Source: Faecalibacter macacae (GTDB lineage: Bacteria > Bacteroidota > Bacteroidia > Flavobacteriales > Weeksellaceae). From it: a stretch of 64,000 bases of DNA. The position numbers were made by a program, and so were the translations under genes. How positions within the stretch are numbered: position 1 is the first letter of the stretch; each line of letters begins with the position of its first letter. The DNA lies in contig NZ_RDOJ01000006.1 of assembly GCF_003687725.1 (NCBI RefSeq), positions 62,001-126,000 on the forward strand. Direction: 5' to 3'. Below are positions 9,246 to 17,321 of the stretch, piece by piece. The notes under the pieces were generated by a model. The model searched no databases, was not told where the DNA came from, and saw nothing but the letters and a program-made list of their open reading frames with translations.

Positions 9246-9484
9246 ATGAATAAAGACTCAGATATACTAAAATTAGAAGAAACTAACGTTTAAATCGTTT
9301 AGCAAAATCTGCATCCCAAACTGCAATTAGAGTTTCGGAAGCGTTAGATTTATCGGTTCAGTATGTTCAAGGGAATCGTATCGTTGAAAGACAGCCAAAT
9401 GGTGAGATTAAAATCATAAAAACTATCGACCGTGTAAAAGCTCCAAAGGAATTAAAAAAAGGTGCTAAATTATGTCTAAAATAA
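9246..9484 (+). pseudogene. Frameshifted small partner gene (candidate antitoxin) of the zeta-like toxin
   Basis: An ATG at 9246 opens a frame that stops after 15 codons (TAA 9291-9293). A second frame, open from 9287 with no ATG, GTG or TTG start, encodes LNRLAKSASQTAIRVSEA, then LDLSVQYVQGNRIVER and a charged tail, ending at 9484. Joining the two by one inserted base near 9287 gives a protein of about 79 residues, of the kind found directly upstream of this ATPase family in Bacteroidota. Its end overlaps the toxin-like gene by 13 bases, the translational coupling expected for a toxin-antitoxin pair. The single-base lesion is either a real loss or a sequencing error. The antitoxin role is inferred from position and size. 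Confidence 0.55.
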
Positions 9485-10182
9485 AACGTTTACGCGTTTT
9501 TGCTGGACCTAACGGTTCTGGGAAATCTACATTATTCGAAACCATTTCATCTAAGTTTAACGCTGGATATTTTATTAATTCTGATCTTATCGAAAAGGAA
9601 ATTTCATCAAAAGGTTTCATTGATTTAGATCGCTATGAATTAAAACTTACCGAAAAGGACTTCGAAGATTTTAAAACTGAAACAGCATCAATTTCTCTTT
9701 TTGAGAAAGCTAAATTAGAAGGTAAATCAATTGATGTTATATTTAAAAATAATGTTTTAGTCGATAAGTCGAAGGCTACACATAGTTATGAGGCAGCATT
9801 TATTACATCTTTCATTCGTAAACACTTGTTAATTAAAGGTAAGTCATACTCTTTCGAAACTGTGATGAGCCATCCATCTAAACTCGATGAGATTATGGAT
9901 GCAAAAAAGAAAGGGTTCAAAACTTATATGTATTTTGTATGTATTGAAGATCCCTTAATTAATATCTCTCGTATAGAAAATAGGGTAGAAAAAGGTGGAC
10001 ATCCTGTGCCAGAAGAAAAAGTTGTTAAACGATACCATTCTACTCTAAATAATTTATTTCCGGCTTTAAAGTTGGTGGACAAAGCATATATTTTTGACAA
10101 CTCAACTCAAGAAATGAGGCTATTCGCTCAAGTTAAAAAGAGTGAATTGGAAATTTTTATTCAACATCTTTTGAAGATATAA
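9472..10182 (+). CDS. Zeta-toxin family P-loop ATPase/kinase
   Basis: This 236-residue protein belongs to the zeta toxin/COG4185 group of P-loop kinases. Known zeta toxins phosphorylate UDP-N-acetylglucosamine and block wall synthesis; whether this branch does so is not established. Visible motifs are Walker A GPNGSGKST at 12-20, the substrate-side Asp in INSDLI (about 38), the SFETVMSHPSK segment, and the Arg-rich lid RIENRVEKGGHPVPEEKV, followed by KRYHSTLNN. All match intact family members. The gene overlaps the frameshifted partner by 13 bases, and the ars operator starts 7 bases after its stop. A toxic role is possible, but a housekeeping kinase role cannot be excluded, since the partner gene appears broken while this gene is intact. 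Confidence 0.8.
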   Translation: MSKIKRLRVFAGPNGSGKSTLFETISSKFNAGYFINSDLIEKEISSKGFIDLDRYELKLTEKDFEDFKTETASISLFEKAKLEGKSIDVIFKNNVLVDKSKATHSYEAAFITSFIRKHLLIKGKSYSFETVMSHPSKLDEIMDAKKKGFKTYMYFVCIEDPLINISRIENRVEKGGHPVPEEKVVKRYHSTLNNLFPALKLVDKAYIFDNSTQEMRLFAQVKKSELEIFIQHLLKI

Positions 10183-10188
10183 ATTATT

Positions 10189-10204
10189 ATCGTAATATTG
10201 CGAT
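10189..10204. promoter_or_regulatory. ArsR operator candidate, copy 1
   Basis: ATCGTAATATTGCGAT is an imperfect 16-bp palindrome (14 of 16 positions symmetric) ending 13 bases before the arsR start. A near-identical copy sits before the next gene. Position and repetition point to autoregulation by ArsR; binding is inferred. Confidence 0.65.
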
Positions 10205-10217
10205 GTAAATAATTACG

Positions 10218-10547
10218 ATGGGAATTACAAAATCAGAAATATATTCAGACGAGCAAAATAGGATAGCTACTTTATTTAAAGTTTTAGCTCATCCAGCTCG
10301 TATTGCAATTTTGCAGTGTATAATTAAGCAAAATGCTTGTATTTGTAATGATTTAGTTGATGAATTGGGATTGGCTCAGGCTACAATTTCTCAGCATTTA
10401 AAAGAATTAAAAAATAGCGGGATCATACAAGGTACAATCGAAGGAAAGTCTGTTTGTTATTGTATCGATGAAAAGATTTGGAAAGAAATCCAAGTTGATT
10501 TTAACCAATTTTTTAATCAAAATGTAACTGTTAATCAATGCTGTTAA
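10218..10547 (+). CDS. arsR: ArsR/SmtB family metalloregulatory repressor
   Basis: Winged-helix repressor of 109 residues that would release DNA on binding arsenite or antimonite. The segment FKVLAHPARIAILQ is the family signature. The recognition helix region is AQATISQHLKELKNSG, and a CxC pair (ACICND, about residues 36-38) lies just before it, close to the CxC-type As(III) site of classical ArsR. Two more Cys end the protein (NQCC). The start codon lies 13 bases after the palindrome at 10189-10204. A short hairpin with a T run at 10537-10558 overlaps the stop and may weaken readthrough to the next gene, which has its own operator copy. Neighbours (DUF6428-like gene, arsenate reductase) confirm an arsenic context. 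Confidence 0.85.
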   Translation: MGITKSEIYSDEQNRIATLFKVLAHPARIAILQCIIKQNACICNDLVDELGLAQATISQHLKELKNSGIIQGTIEGKSVCYCIDEKIWKEIQVDFNQFFNQNVTVNQCC

Positions 10548-10570
10548 AAGCATTTTTTATAATTCATATC

Positions 10571-10586
10571 ATCGTAATATTGCAAT
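10571..10586. promoter_or_regulatory. ArsR operator candidate, copy 2
   Basis: ATCGTAATATTGCAAT differs from the copy upstream of arsR at only one base. It begins 24 bases after the arsR stop and ends 21 bases before the next ATG. It implies a second, separately repressed start for the DUF6428-arsC pair. Confidence 0.6.
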
Positions 10587-10607
10587 TTTACATTAAAAAT
10601 AAAAATT

Positions 10608-11072
10608 ATGAAATTATCTGAAATCAAATCTATTTTACAAACATTAGATAATGTTGAATTTAAATTGGAAGATGGAACTTTTGTTCCAGAACATTTTCAT
10701 GTAACTGAAGTTGGACAAATTAATAAAAAATTTATTGATTGTGGAGGAGTTATTCGTGAAGAAAAAGTCGTGAATTTCCAACTATGGAATGCTGATGATT
10801 ATGAACATCGTTTAAAACCAGGTAAATTACTTTCGATTATCGAACTTTCAGAGAAACATTTAGGAATAGAAGATTCAGAAATCGAAGTAGAATATCAAGC
10901 GACTACAATTGGAAAATACGATTTAGAATTTGATGGAAAAACGTTTATCTTAAAGAATAAACAAACTGCTTGTTTAGCCGAAGACGCATGTGGTATTCCT
11001 GCTCAAAAGCCAAAAGTTAAATTGTCTGAAATCCAATCTAATTGTTGTACTCCAAATTCTGGATGTTGTTAA
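10608..11072 (+). CDS. DUF6428-like arsenic-operon protein with Cys-rich tail
   Basis: This is a 154-residue soluble protein with no signal peptide. The N-terminal 100 residues form a compact alpha/beta domain (EHFHVTEVGQINKKFIDCGG, then NFQLWNADDYEHRLKPGK) that I recognise as the DUF6428 type found next to arsR and arsC in Bacteroidota. The last 35 residues are a linker ending in NCCTPNSGCC. Together with Cys in AEDACG this gives several thiols that could bind As(III), but no function is established. It lies between arsR and the arsenate reductase, behind its own copy of the dyad, and 15 bases before arsC. Confidence 0.7.
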   Translation: MKLSEIKSILQTLDNVEFKLEDGTFVPEHFHVTEVGQINKKFIDCGGVIREEKVVNFQLWNADDYEHRLKPGKLLSIIELSEKHLGIEDSEIEVEYQATTIGKYDLEFDGKTFILKNKQTACLAEDACGIPAQKPKVKLSEIQSNCCTPNSGCC

Positions 11073-11087
11073 TTTAGTTTAAAATTC

Positions 11088-11696
11088 ATGTTTAATTCGT
11101 TATCCAAAACTATAGAACAGTTTCTGAATTTTGATACTATTAATGCTGATAGAAAAGTAATTTTACAACCATTAATTGACTTTATTCAATCAAAACAAGC
11201 GAATAAAGAAGCTATTAATTTAAATTTCATTTGTACACATAATTCTCGCAGAAGTCACTTAGCTCAAATTTGGGCTCAAGTTGCAACTTATTATTATGGT
11301 GTTGAAAAGCTAACAACTTATTCGGGAGGAACAGAAGAAACAGCTTTATTTCCTAAAGTTGCAGAAATACTTTCCATACAAGGTTTTTCTATCGCTAGTA
11401 TTTCTGAAGGAAATAATCCTATTTATGCTATAAAATATGCAGATAATATTCAGCCAATTATAGGATTTTCCAAGAAACACGATCATTCTTTCAATCCAAT
11501 TTCGAATTTTGTTGCGATTATCACTTGTTCGCAAGCTGATGATGAATGTCCATTTATTGTAGGAGCAGAAACGAGAATTTCAATTCCTTTCGAAGATCCA
11601 AAAGCATCAGACTATTCATCTATTCAAGACAAAGTTTATACTGAAAGAAGTTTACAAATTGCTGCTGAAATGTTTTATGTTTTTAGCCAAATTTAA
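11088..11696 (+). CDS. arsC: Arsenate reductase of the low-molecular-weight phosphatase fold
   Basis: Predicted cytosolic reductase of arsenate to arsenite (202 residues). The phosphatase-type P-loop CTHNSRRS (Cys49-x5-Arg55) matches the CTGNSARS loop of thioredoxin-linked ArsC. The later TCSQADDECP supplies the Cys pair expected for the disulfide relay, and PFEDPKASD supplies the general acid region. An N-terminal helical extension of about 45 residues precedes the catalytic fold, as is usual in Bacteroidota members, which databases often call protein-tyrosine-phosphatases. It is the last gene of the ars unit, and a strong terminator follows. No arsB or acr3 pump gene lies in the unit. Confidence 0.8.
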   Translation: MFNSLSKTIEQFLNFDTINADRKVILQPLIDFIQSKQANKEAINLNFICTHNSRRSHLAQIWAQVATYYYGVEKLTTYSGGTEETALFPKVAEILSIQGFSIASISEGNNPIYAIKYADNIQPIIGFSKKHDHSFNPISNFVAIITCSQADDECPFIVGAETRISIPFEDPKASDYSSIQDKVYTERSLQIAAEMFYVFSQI

Positions 11697-11713
11697 ATTC
11701 TATAAAAGAAAAA

Positions 11714-11745
11714 ACACCCATTATTTAATTATTAATAATGGGTGT
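11714..11745. terminator. Bidirectional terminator between arsC and the RND operon
   Basis: ACACCCATTATT (11714-11725) pairs perfectly with AATAATGGGTGT (11734-11745). An A-run precedes it and T-rich sequence follows, so it can serve arsC (plus strand) and the efflux operon that ends at 11752 (minus strand). Confidence 0.75.
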
Positions 11746-11751
11746 ATAAGT

Positions 11752-12891
11752 TTATTCTTCTTCACCGTTATTTTTCAATGCAGTTAAAAGATTATAAGCA
11801 CCTTTTGTTACATATACTTTTCCTGAATTGGCTGGTGATTTAATTTCGACCATTTTGTTAGCAGAAGCTCCGATCGTCACAGGAATTAATTTGAATTGAT
11901 TTTTGTTTTGTCGTTCAAATACAAAATCTTTCCCCTCGTAATGTACTACAGCATCTTCTGGCAAAACATTGGCGTGCATTTGATTCACAGTCAATTCAAT
12001 ATTAAAATACATATTCGCTGTCATTTTAATGCCATTTGGATTTGTAATTCGAGCAAATACATCAACCGTTCCATCTTCATTGACTTGTTTCGAAATTGAT
12101 GAAATTTGCGCTGTCATTTTCTGATTAGGATTCGCATTCGTATACGCGTTTAAATATTGACCAATTTGTACACTTGCTAAATCTTTTTCAAACACTTTTA
12201 CGTTCAATAAGGAACTGTTTGGATTGATAATTTCTAACATAGCATCAGCTGGAGAAACATATTGACCCGTATTAGCAAAAACTTCGCTCACCATACCACT
12301 CATCGGCGCATACACATTAATTGTACGTTTAATATTTGATAACGAAACAGCATTTGGATTAATATTCATCAATCGTAATTTCTCTTCCAACGCACGTTTT
12401 TTAACCAACAATGTTTGCTTTGTCGCTTTTGCTTGTTGCATTACTTTATCACTTGCAGCTTTATCCGCATTCAATTCTTTTTGACGTGTAAAATCTGCAT
12501 CAGCTTGTTCTAATAACGCTTTTGTGGTCAAATAATCCTCTTGCATTTGGATATATTGTGGATCCTCCAAAACCACAACAATTTGCCCTTGTTTCACGTA
12601 ATTTCCAGGAATCAGCGCAATGCGTTTTACATAACCGCCAAAAGGATTCGTAATCGAAATGGTATTTTGTGGCGTAACTTCTGTTTTCGCATTTAAACGA
12701 ACAGTTGTTGGTAAATGTTGATTTTGCAATGAAGCTGTATCAATCACAAAATTCTTTAATTGCACATCTGTTAATTTCAAAATCGAGGTTTCAGCGGCAA
12801 CCGTTTCTTGTTCTTCAGCTTTCTTTTCTTCTTTAGAACAGTTGGTAAAAAGTACCAATGATGAACAAAGTAGGATAATATATTTTTTCAT
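11752..12891 (-). CDS. RND efflux periplasmic adaptor (CusB/CzcB family), lipoprotein
   Basis: Membrane-fusion protein that joins the inner-membrane pump to the outer-membrane channel; 379 residues. It begins with a lipoprotein signal (lipobox LFTNC, Cys18). The beta-barrel/lipoyl half follows (NPFGGYVKRIALIPGNYVKQ, with the mirror half at IKRTINVYAPMSGMVSEV). Between the lipoyl halves is an alpha-helical hairpin of about 80 residues (TTKALLEQADADFTRQKELN onward). The metal is not readable from this subunit. It is translated immediately after the pump gene, 2 bases away, so stoichiometric expression is likely. Confidence 0.9.
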   Translation of the reverse strand: MKKYIILLCSSLVLFTNCSKEEKKAEEQETVAAETSILKLTDVQLKNFVIDTASLQNQHLPTTVRLNAKTEVTPQNTISITNPFGGYVKRIALIPGNYVKQGQIVVVLEDPQYIQMQEDYLTTKALLEQADADFTRQKELNADKAASDKVMQQAKATKQTLLVKKRALEEKLRLMNINPNAVSLSNIKRTINVYAPMSGMVSEVFANTGQYVSPADAMLEIINPNSSLLNVKVFEKDLASVQIGQYLNAYTNANPNQKMTAQISSISKQVNEDGTVDVFARITNPNGIKMTANMYFNIELTVNQMHANVLPEDAVVHYEGKDFVFERQNKNQFKLIPVTIGASANKMVEIKSPANSGKVYVTKGAYNLLTALKNNGEEE

Positions 12892-12893
12892 TT

Positions 12894-15800
12894 TTAATCA
12901 ATTGTATAATAAGACATCGTGGCTAATGTTTGCTCGCGTAAATTCTTAGCTTCTAAGAATTTTGTTTTCACTTCAATGATTTGATTGTTTAAAATCACCC
13001 AATCCAAAAAGTTAATTTCACCTTCTAATAATTGACGATTAATCGTTTTTTGTAAATCGTCTGAAGCTGGAATTTGCGAAGTTTCAAAATCAATTACAAT
13101 CGTATTATAAGCTTGAATTTGATTGTTTAAAATTTCGAAATCTTGATTCAATTTAGCTTGTTGAATGAAATAATCTTGTTTCGCCATATCGGTTTTAATT
13201 CTTGAAGCTTCAATTGATGAATTGATTCCACGATTAAACAACGGAATTTGTAATCCTAATTGAAAAGAATTGTAACGGTTTTGATCTAAATCAGAAAAAC
13301 TTTGATTAGAATAACCGACAGATAATTGTGGCGATTTTTTCGATTTCTCAACTTCCGTTTCTAAAGTTGAAGTTTTGATATTTTCTTCTGCAATTTTTAA
13401 AATGGGATGCGAAGTTGCAACTTGTAATTGATTCAATGTAGTCCAATGAATTGGTTCTTTCGTCGCATAAATTTTAGTCGAAGAATTCGTTAAATATTGC
13501 AATTGACGCGCTTGATTATCAATTTCAGTTGATATCATTTTGATTTGATTTTCAATCGACTTTAACTGAATAGTAGCTGTTGCAACTTCGCTTCGGTTCG
13601 ATTCACCTTTCTTTAATCGTAAATTAGCTTTGTCTAAAAATTGCTGATATATGGCTTGATTTTCTTTCAATAAATCTTGTTGCGCTTCTAAGTTTTGCAT
13701 CATCACATACACTTGTGCAATGCGTTGTTTAATTTCCGCTTTAGTTAAGGATTGATTCATTTTAGAAGCCGAAATCATTTGCTCATTTAATGCTTTTTGA
13801 CGTTTGAAAACGACCGGAAACTGAAAAGTTTGAGCAACTGTAATCTTATTGTCAAATTGACCTGAATTGACTTGACCTAATTCAGCAGAAATTTCTGTTG
13901 GACCTAAAGAGCGATTCGCAAATACATTCTTTTCGTGGTACAACGTATTTAGTTCAGCTTGTTTCACTTCAAGATTATTCGCTTCAGCTAATTTCACCAC
14001 TTCATCAAAACTCAATTTTTCTTGTGCTTGAGTTGGAATAGAAAACAATGCAAAAGCGATAATTACCGCAGTAGAAATTGCTTTTTTATTTCTACGTTTC
14101 TTTTTAAATTGAATATGTTCAAACATCACATATAAGATTGGTAAAACAAAAAGGGTAAGGAATGTGGCACCCATTAAACCACCGATAACTACTGTAGCCA
14201 ACGGACGCTGAACTTCTGCTCCTGATCCGTTACTAATTGCCATTGGTAAGAAACCTAACGAAGCAACTGCAGCTGTCATTAATACAGGACGAAGACGAGT
14301 TCTTGTTCCTATTATAACAATTCGAGTTGTATTTTTAATTCCGTGATCGCGTAGACGGTTGTATTCAGAAATTAATACAATTCCGTTCAATACAGCAATA
14401 CCAAATAAGGCGATAAATCCGACACCCGCACTAATACTAAATGGCATATCACGTGCAGCTAAGAATAAAACTCCACCAATGGATGATAATGGAATGGCAG
14501 TGTAGATTAATAAACTTTCTTTGATCGATTTAAATGCAAAGAATAATAAGACAAAGATTAAAACTAAAGCAACTGGAACCGCGATTCCTAAACGAGCTTT
14601 CGCTTGATTTAAGTTTTCAAAAGCACCACCGTAAGTTGTATAGTAACCAGTTGGTAATTTAACTTTAGCATCTACTTTTTGTTGTAATTCAGTCACAACA
14701 CTTTCAATATCTCGGCCTTTTACATTAAATCCAATTACGATACGACGTTTAGCATCTTCTCGTTGAATTTGATTTGGTGTATTTTTATAGTCTACTTTCG
14801 CTAATTGACTCAACGGAATTTGAGTTCCTGATGGTGTTGGAATCAATAGGTTTCTAATATCTTCGATATTCGCACGTTTTTCTTGTGCTAAACGAACGAC
14901 TAAATCGAAACGTTTTTCTCCTTCGAAAACTTGTCCTGTTGATTGACCTGCAAAAGCCATATTAACGATTCGATTAGCTTCACCGATTGACAAACCATAT
15001 TGCGCGATTAACGCTCGGTCAAATTCGATAACCACTTGCGGAATTCCATTAACCGGTTCGATGTATAAATTATCTGTACCTTCAACCGAATTGATGATTT
15101 TTCCAATTTTTTGTGCATTTTCAACTAATTTATCTAAATCTTCACCGAAAATTTTAACCACAACATCTTGTTTTGCACCAGTCATTAATTCGTTAAAACG
15201 CATTTGCACTGGGAACTGGAAACTCACCGATAAACCAGGAATTTCTTCCAATTCTTTTTGCATCTTCGCTGATAATTCTGGGAAAGTTGTAGCTGATGAC
15301 CATTCTTTTTTCGGTTTCAAAACAATAATCATATCACCAGCATCCATTGGCATTGGTTCGGTTGGAATTTCACCACTACCAATTTTTGTCACCACCATTT
15401 CCACTTCAGGGAAACGATCCTTTAAAATTTTGGCTGCTTTGGTCGTATATTCTATGGTTGTTGAAATATTACTTCCTGGTAAAATTCGCGCTTCTACGGC
15501 AAAATCTCCTTCTTCTAAAGCTGGAATAAATTCTCCACCTAAACGAGACATTACAAAAACTGCGACAGCGAATAAAGAAATAACAACGGTTAAAATAATC
15601 GTTCTTGCTTTTAAAGCTTTGATTAAATATTTTTGATGAAAGACTTCTATTTTCGCCATTACAAGATCCGAAAGATTTGGTTTTTCTTTCTTTTTACGGC
15701 TCAATAAAATACTACTCATCATCGGAACGTAAGTCAGCGATAATATAAAAGCGCCAACTAAGGCAAAGGCAACAGTTTGTGCCATTGGCTTGAACATTTT

Positions 15801-17222
15801 CCCTTCAATTCCTTGTAAACTAAAGATTGGTAAATAAACGATTAAGATAATAATTTGACCAAATACCGCAGAATTCACCATTTTCTTGGCTGATTCTCCC
15901 ACTGTTTGATCCATATCTTTTTGAGATAATTTATTATTTATCCCAAACTTTTTGCTATGTGCCAATTGGTGCATTGCCGCTTCGACAATAATTACGGCTC
16001 CATCGACTATTAAACCAAAATCTAAAGCACCCATACTCATTAAATTTCCACCTACTCCGAACATATTCATCATTATGATGGCAAATAATAAGGCTAAGGG
16101 AATAACAGAAGCTACGATGATTCCGGCTCTCGCATTTCCTAAGAAAATAACCAAAATGAAAACAACGATTAATGCACCTTCTAATAAGTTAGTTTCGACT
16201 GTAGAAATGGTATTATCTACCATTTTTTTACGATCCAAGAAAGGTTCGATTACTACGCCTTCAGGTAAGGTTTTTTTGATGTCTTCGATTCGAGCTTGTA
16301 CATTTTTAACAACATCGTTACTATTAGCACCTTTTAGCATTAAAACGATCGCTCCAGAAACTTCGCCTTTGTCGTTATAGGTCATCGCTCCGTAACGAGT
16401 TGCAAAACCTGTTTTGATTTCTGCAACATCACGCATTAAAATTGGTGTTCCGCTTCCAGAACGTTTTACGACGATATTCTGAATATCTTCAATCTTTCCT
16501 ATTAAACCTTCAGAACGAATAAATAAAGAAGTTTGTCCTTTTTCGATATAAGCTCCACCAGTGTTTTGATTATTTTCACTTAAAGCCTCAAAAATATCAT
16601 TAATTGTAAGATTAAAAGCTTGTAATTGTTGAGGATTAATTCCGATTTCGTATTGTTTTAATTTCCCACCAAAACTACTGACATCGGCCACTCCTGGAAC
16701 GCCTAATAATTGGCGACGAACAATCCAATCCTGAATTGTTCGTAATTCTGTTGCATCGTATTGGTCTTCGTAACCATCTGCTGGACGAACCACATATTGA
16801 TAAATTTCTCCTAAACCAGTTGAAATTGGTCCCATAGAAGGTTCGCCAATTCCTTCAGGAATTTCGCTTTTCACTTGCGCTAATCGTTCTCCAACTTGTT
16901 GACGAGCCCAAAAGACATCCGTATCATCATCAAAAACGATTGTTACTAACGATAATCCAAAACGAGAATAACTTCTAATTTCTGAAATTCCAGCAATGTT
17001 AGAATTTGCTTGCTCGATCGGGAAAGTAACTAAACGCTCGATATCCTCTGCACTAAAAGAAGGTGCAACGGTAATAACTTGTACCTGATTAGATGTAATA
17101 TCAGGTTGTGCATCCATAGGTAATTTGGTCGCTTCATAAACCCCAAAGATTAATAAAGCTACCGTAAATAAACCTACGATGAATTTGTTCTTGATTGAAA
17201 AATCAATGATTTTATTTAACAT
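12894..17222 (-). CDS. CzcA-type heavy-metal RND pump fused to a TolC-like outer-membrane factor domain
   Basis: One frame of 1442 residues carries two proteins' worth of sequence. Residues 1 to about 1040 are a heavy-metal-efflux RND pump: TM1 (FIVGLFTVALLIF), two periplasmic loops, and TM4 with the proton-relay motif ALDFGLIVDGAVIIVEA. That motif carries Asp, Asp and Glu, as in Zn/Co/Cd-type CzcA rather than the single Asp of Cu/Ag CusA. After a basic linker comes a hydrophobic stretch ending TQAQ, then from about residue 1065 a TolC-like coiled-coil domain (LSFDEVVKLAEANNLEVKQ onward) to the end. Such fusions are known in Flavobacteriia. The hydrophobic stretch looks like a signal peptide that must act internally or be cleaved, which fits release of a separate outer-membrane protein. 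Confidence 0.9.
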   Translation of the reverse strand: MLNKIIDFSIKNKFIVGLFTVALLIFGVYEATKLPMDAQPDITSNQVQVITVAPSFSAEDIERLVTFPIEQANSNIAGISEIRSYSRFGLSLVTIVFDDDTDVFWARQQVGERLAQVKSEIPEGIGEPSMGPISTGLGEIYQYVVRPADGYEDQYDATELRTIQDWIVRRQLLGVPGVADVSSFGGKLKQYEIGINPQQLQAFNLTINDIFEALSENNQNTGGAYIEKGQTSLFIRSEGLIGKIEDIQNIVVKRSGSGTPILMRDVAEIKTGFATRYGAMTYNDKGEVSGAIVLMLKGANSNDVVKNVQARIEDIKKTLPEGVVIEPFLDRKKMVDNTISTVETNLLEGALIVVFILVIFLGNARAGIIVASVIPLALLFAIIMMNMFGVGGNLMSMGALDFGLIVDGAVIIVEAAMHQLAHSKKFGINNKLSQKDMDQTVGESAKKMVNSAVFGQIIILIVYLPIFSLQGIEGKMFKPMAQTVAFALVGAFILSLTYVPMMSSILLSRKKKEKPNLSDLVMAKIEVFHQKYLIKALKARTIILTVVISLFAVAVFVMSRLGGEFIPALEEGDFAVEARILPGSNISTTIEYTTKAAKILKDRFPEVEMVVTKIGSGEIPTEPMPMDAGDMIIVLKPKKEWSSATTFPELSAKMQKELEEIPGLSVSFQFPVQMRFNELMTGAKQDVVVKIFGEDLDKLVENAQKIGKIINSVEGTDNLYIEPVNGIPQVVIEFDRALIAQYGLSIGEANRIVNMAFAGQSTGQVFEGEKRFDLVVRLAQEKRANIEDIRNLLIPTPSGTQIPLSQLAKVDYKNTPNQIQREDAKRRIVIGFNVKGRDIESVVTELQQKVDAKVKLPTGYYTTYGGAFENLNQAKARLGIAVPVALVLIFVLLFFAFKSIKESLLIYTAIPLSSIGGVLFLAARDMPFSISAGVGFIALFGIAVLNGIVLISEYNRLRDHGIKNTTRIVIIGTRTRLRPVLMTAAVASLGFLPMAISNGSGAEVQRPLATVVIGGLMGATFLTLFVLPILYVMFEHIQFKKKRRNKKAISTAVIIAFALFSIPTQAQEKLSFDEVVKLAEANNLEVKQAELNTLYHEKNVFANRSLGPTEISAELGQVNSGQFDNKITVAQTFQFPVVFKRQKALNEQMISASKMNQSLTKAEIKQRIAQVYVMMQNLEAQQDLLKENQAIYQQFLDKANLRLKKGESNRSEVATATIQLKSIENQIKMISTEIDNQARQLQYLTNSSTKIYATKEPIHWTTLNQLQVATSHPILKIAEENIKTSTLETEVEKSKKSPQLSVGYSNQSFSDLDQNRYNSFQLGLQIPLFNRGINSSIEASRIKTDMAKQDYFIQQAKLNQDFEILNNQIQAYNTIVIDFETSQIPASDDLQKTINRQLLEGEINFLDWVILNNQIIEVKTKFLEAKNLREQTLATMSYYTID

Positions 17223-17321
17223 CGTAAAATAATATAAATTAGACTATTAGCTAAATGAATTCTTCAAATAGCATAATGCATTTACGATCTAATGAGAAAG
17301 TAAATGGTTGATTTATAAATT

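Noticed and set aside
9285-9296. Programmed -1 frameshift at TTTAAAT in the small gene before the zeta-type ATPase
   Set aside because: The heptamer is a known slippery type, but its codon phase belongs to the second frame, not to the frame entering from the ATG at 9246. A shift there would not join the two parts.
15061-16380. Plus-strand ORFs of 142-191 codons inside the RND pump gene
   Set aside because: They mirror a strongly supported minus-strand gene in other frames and show no family features.
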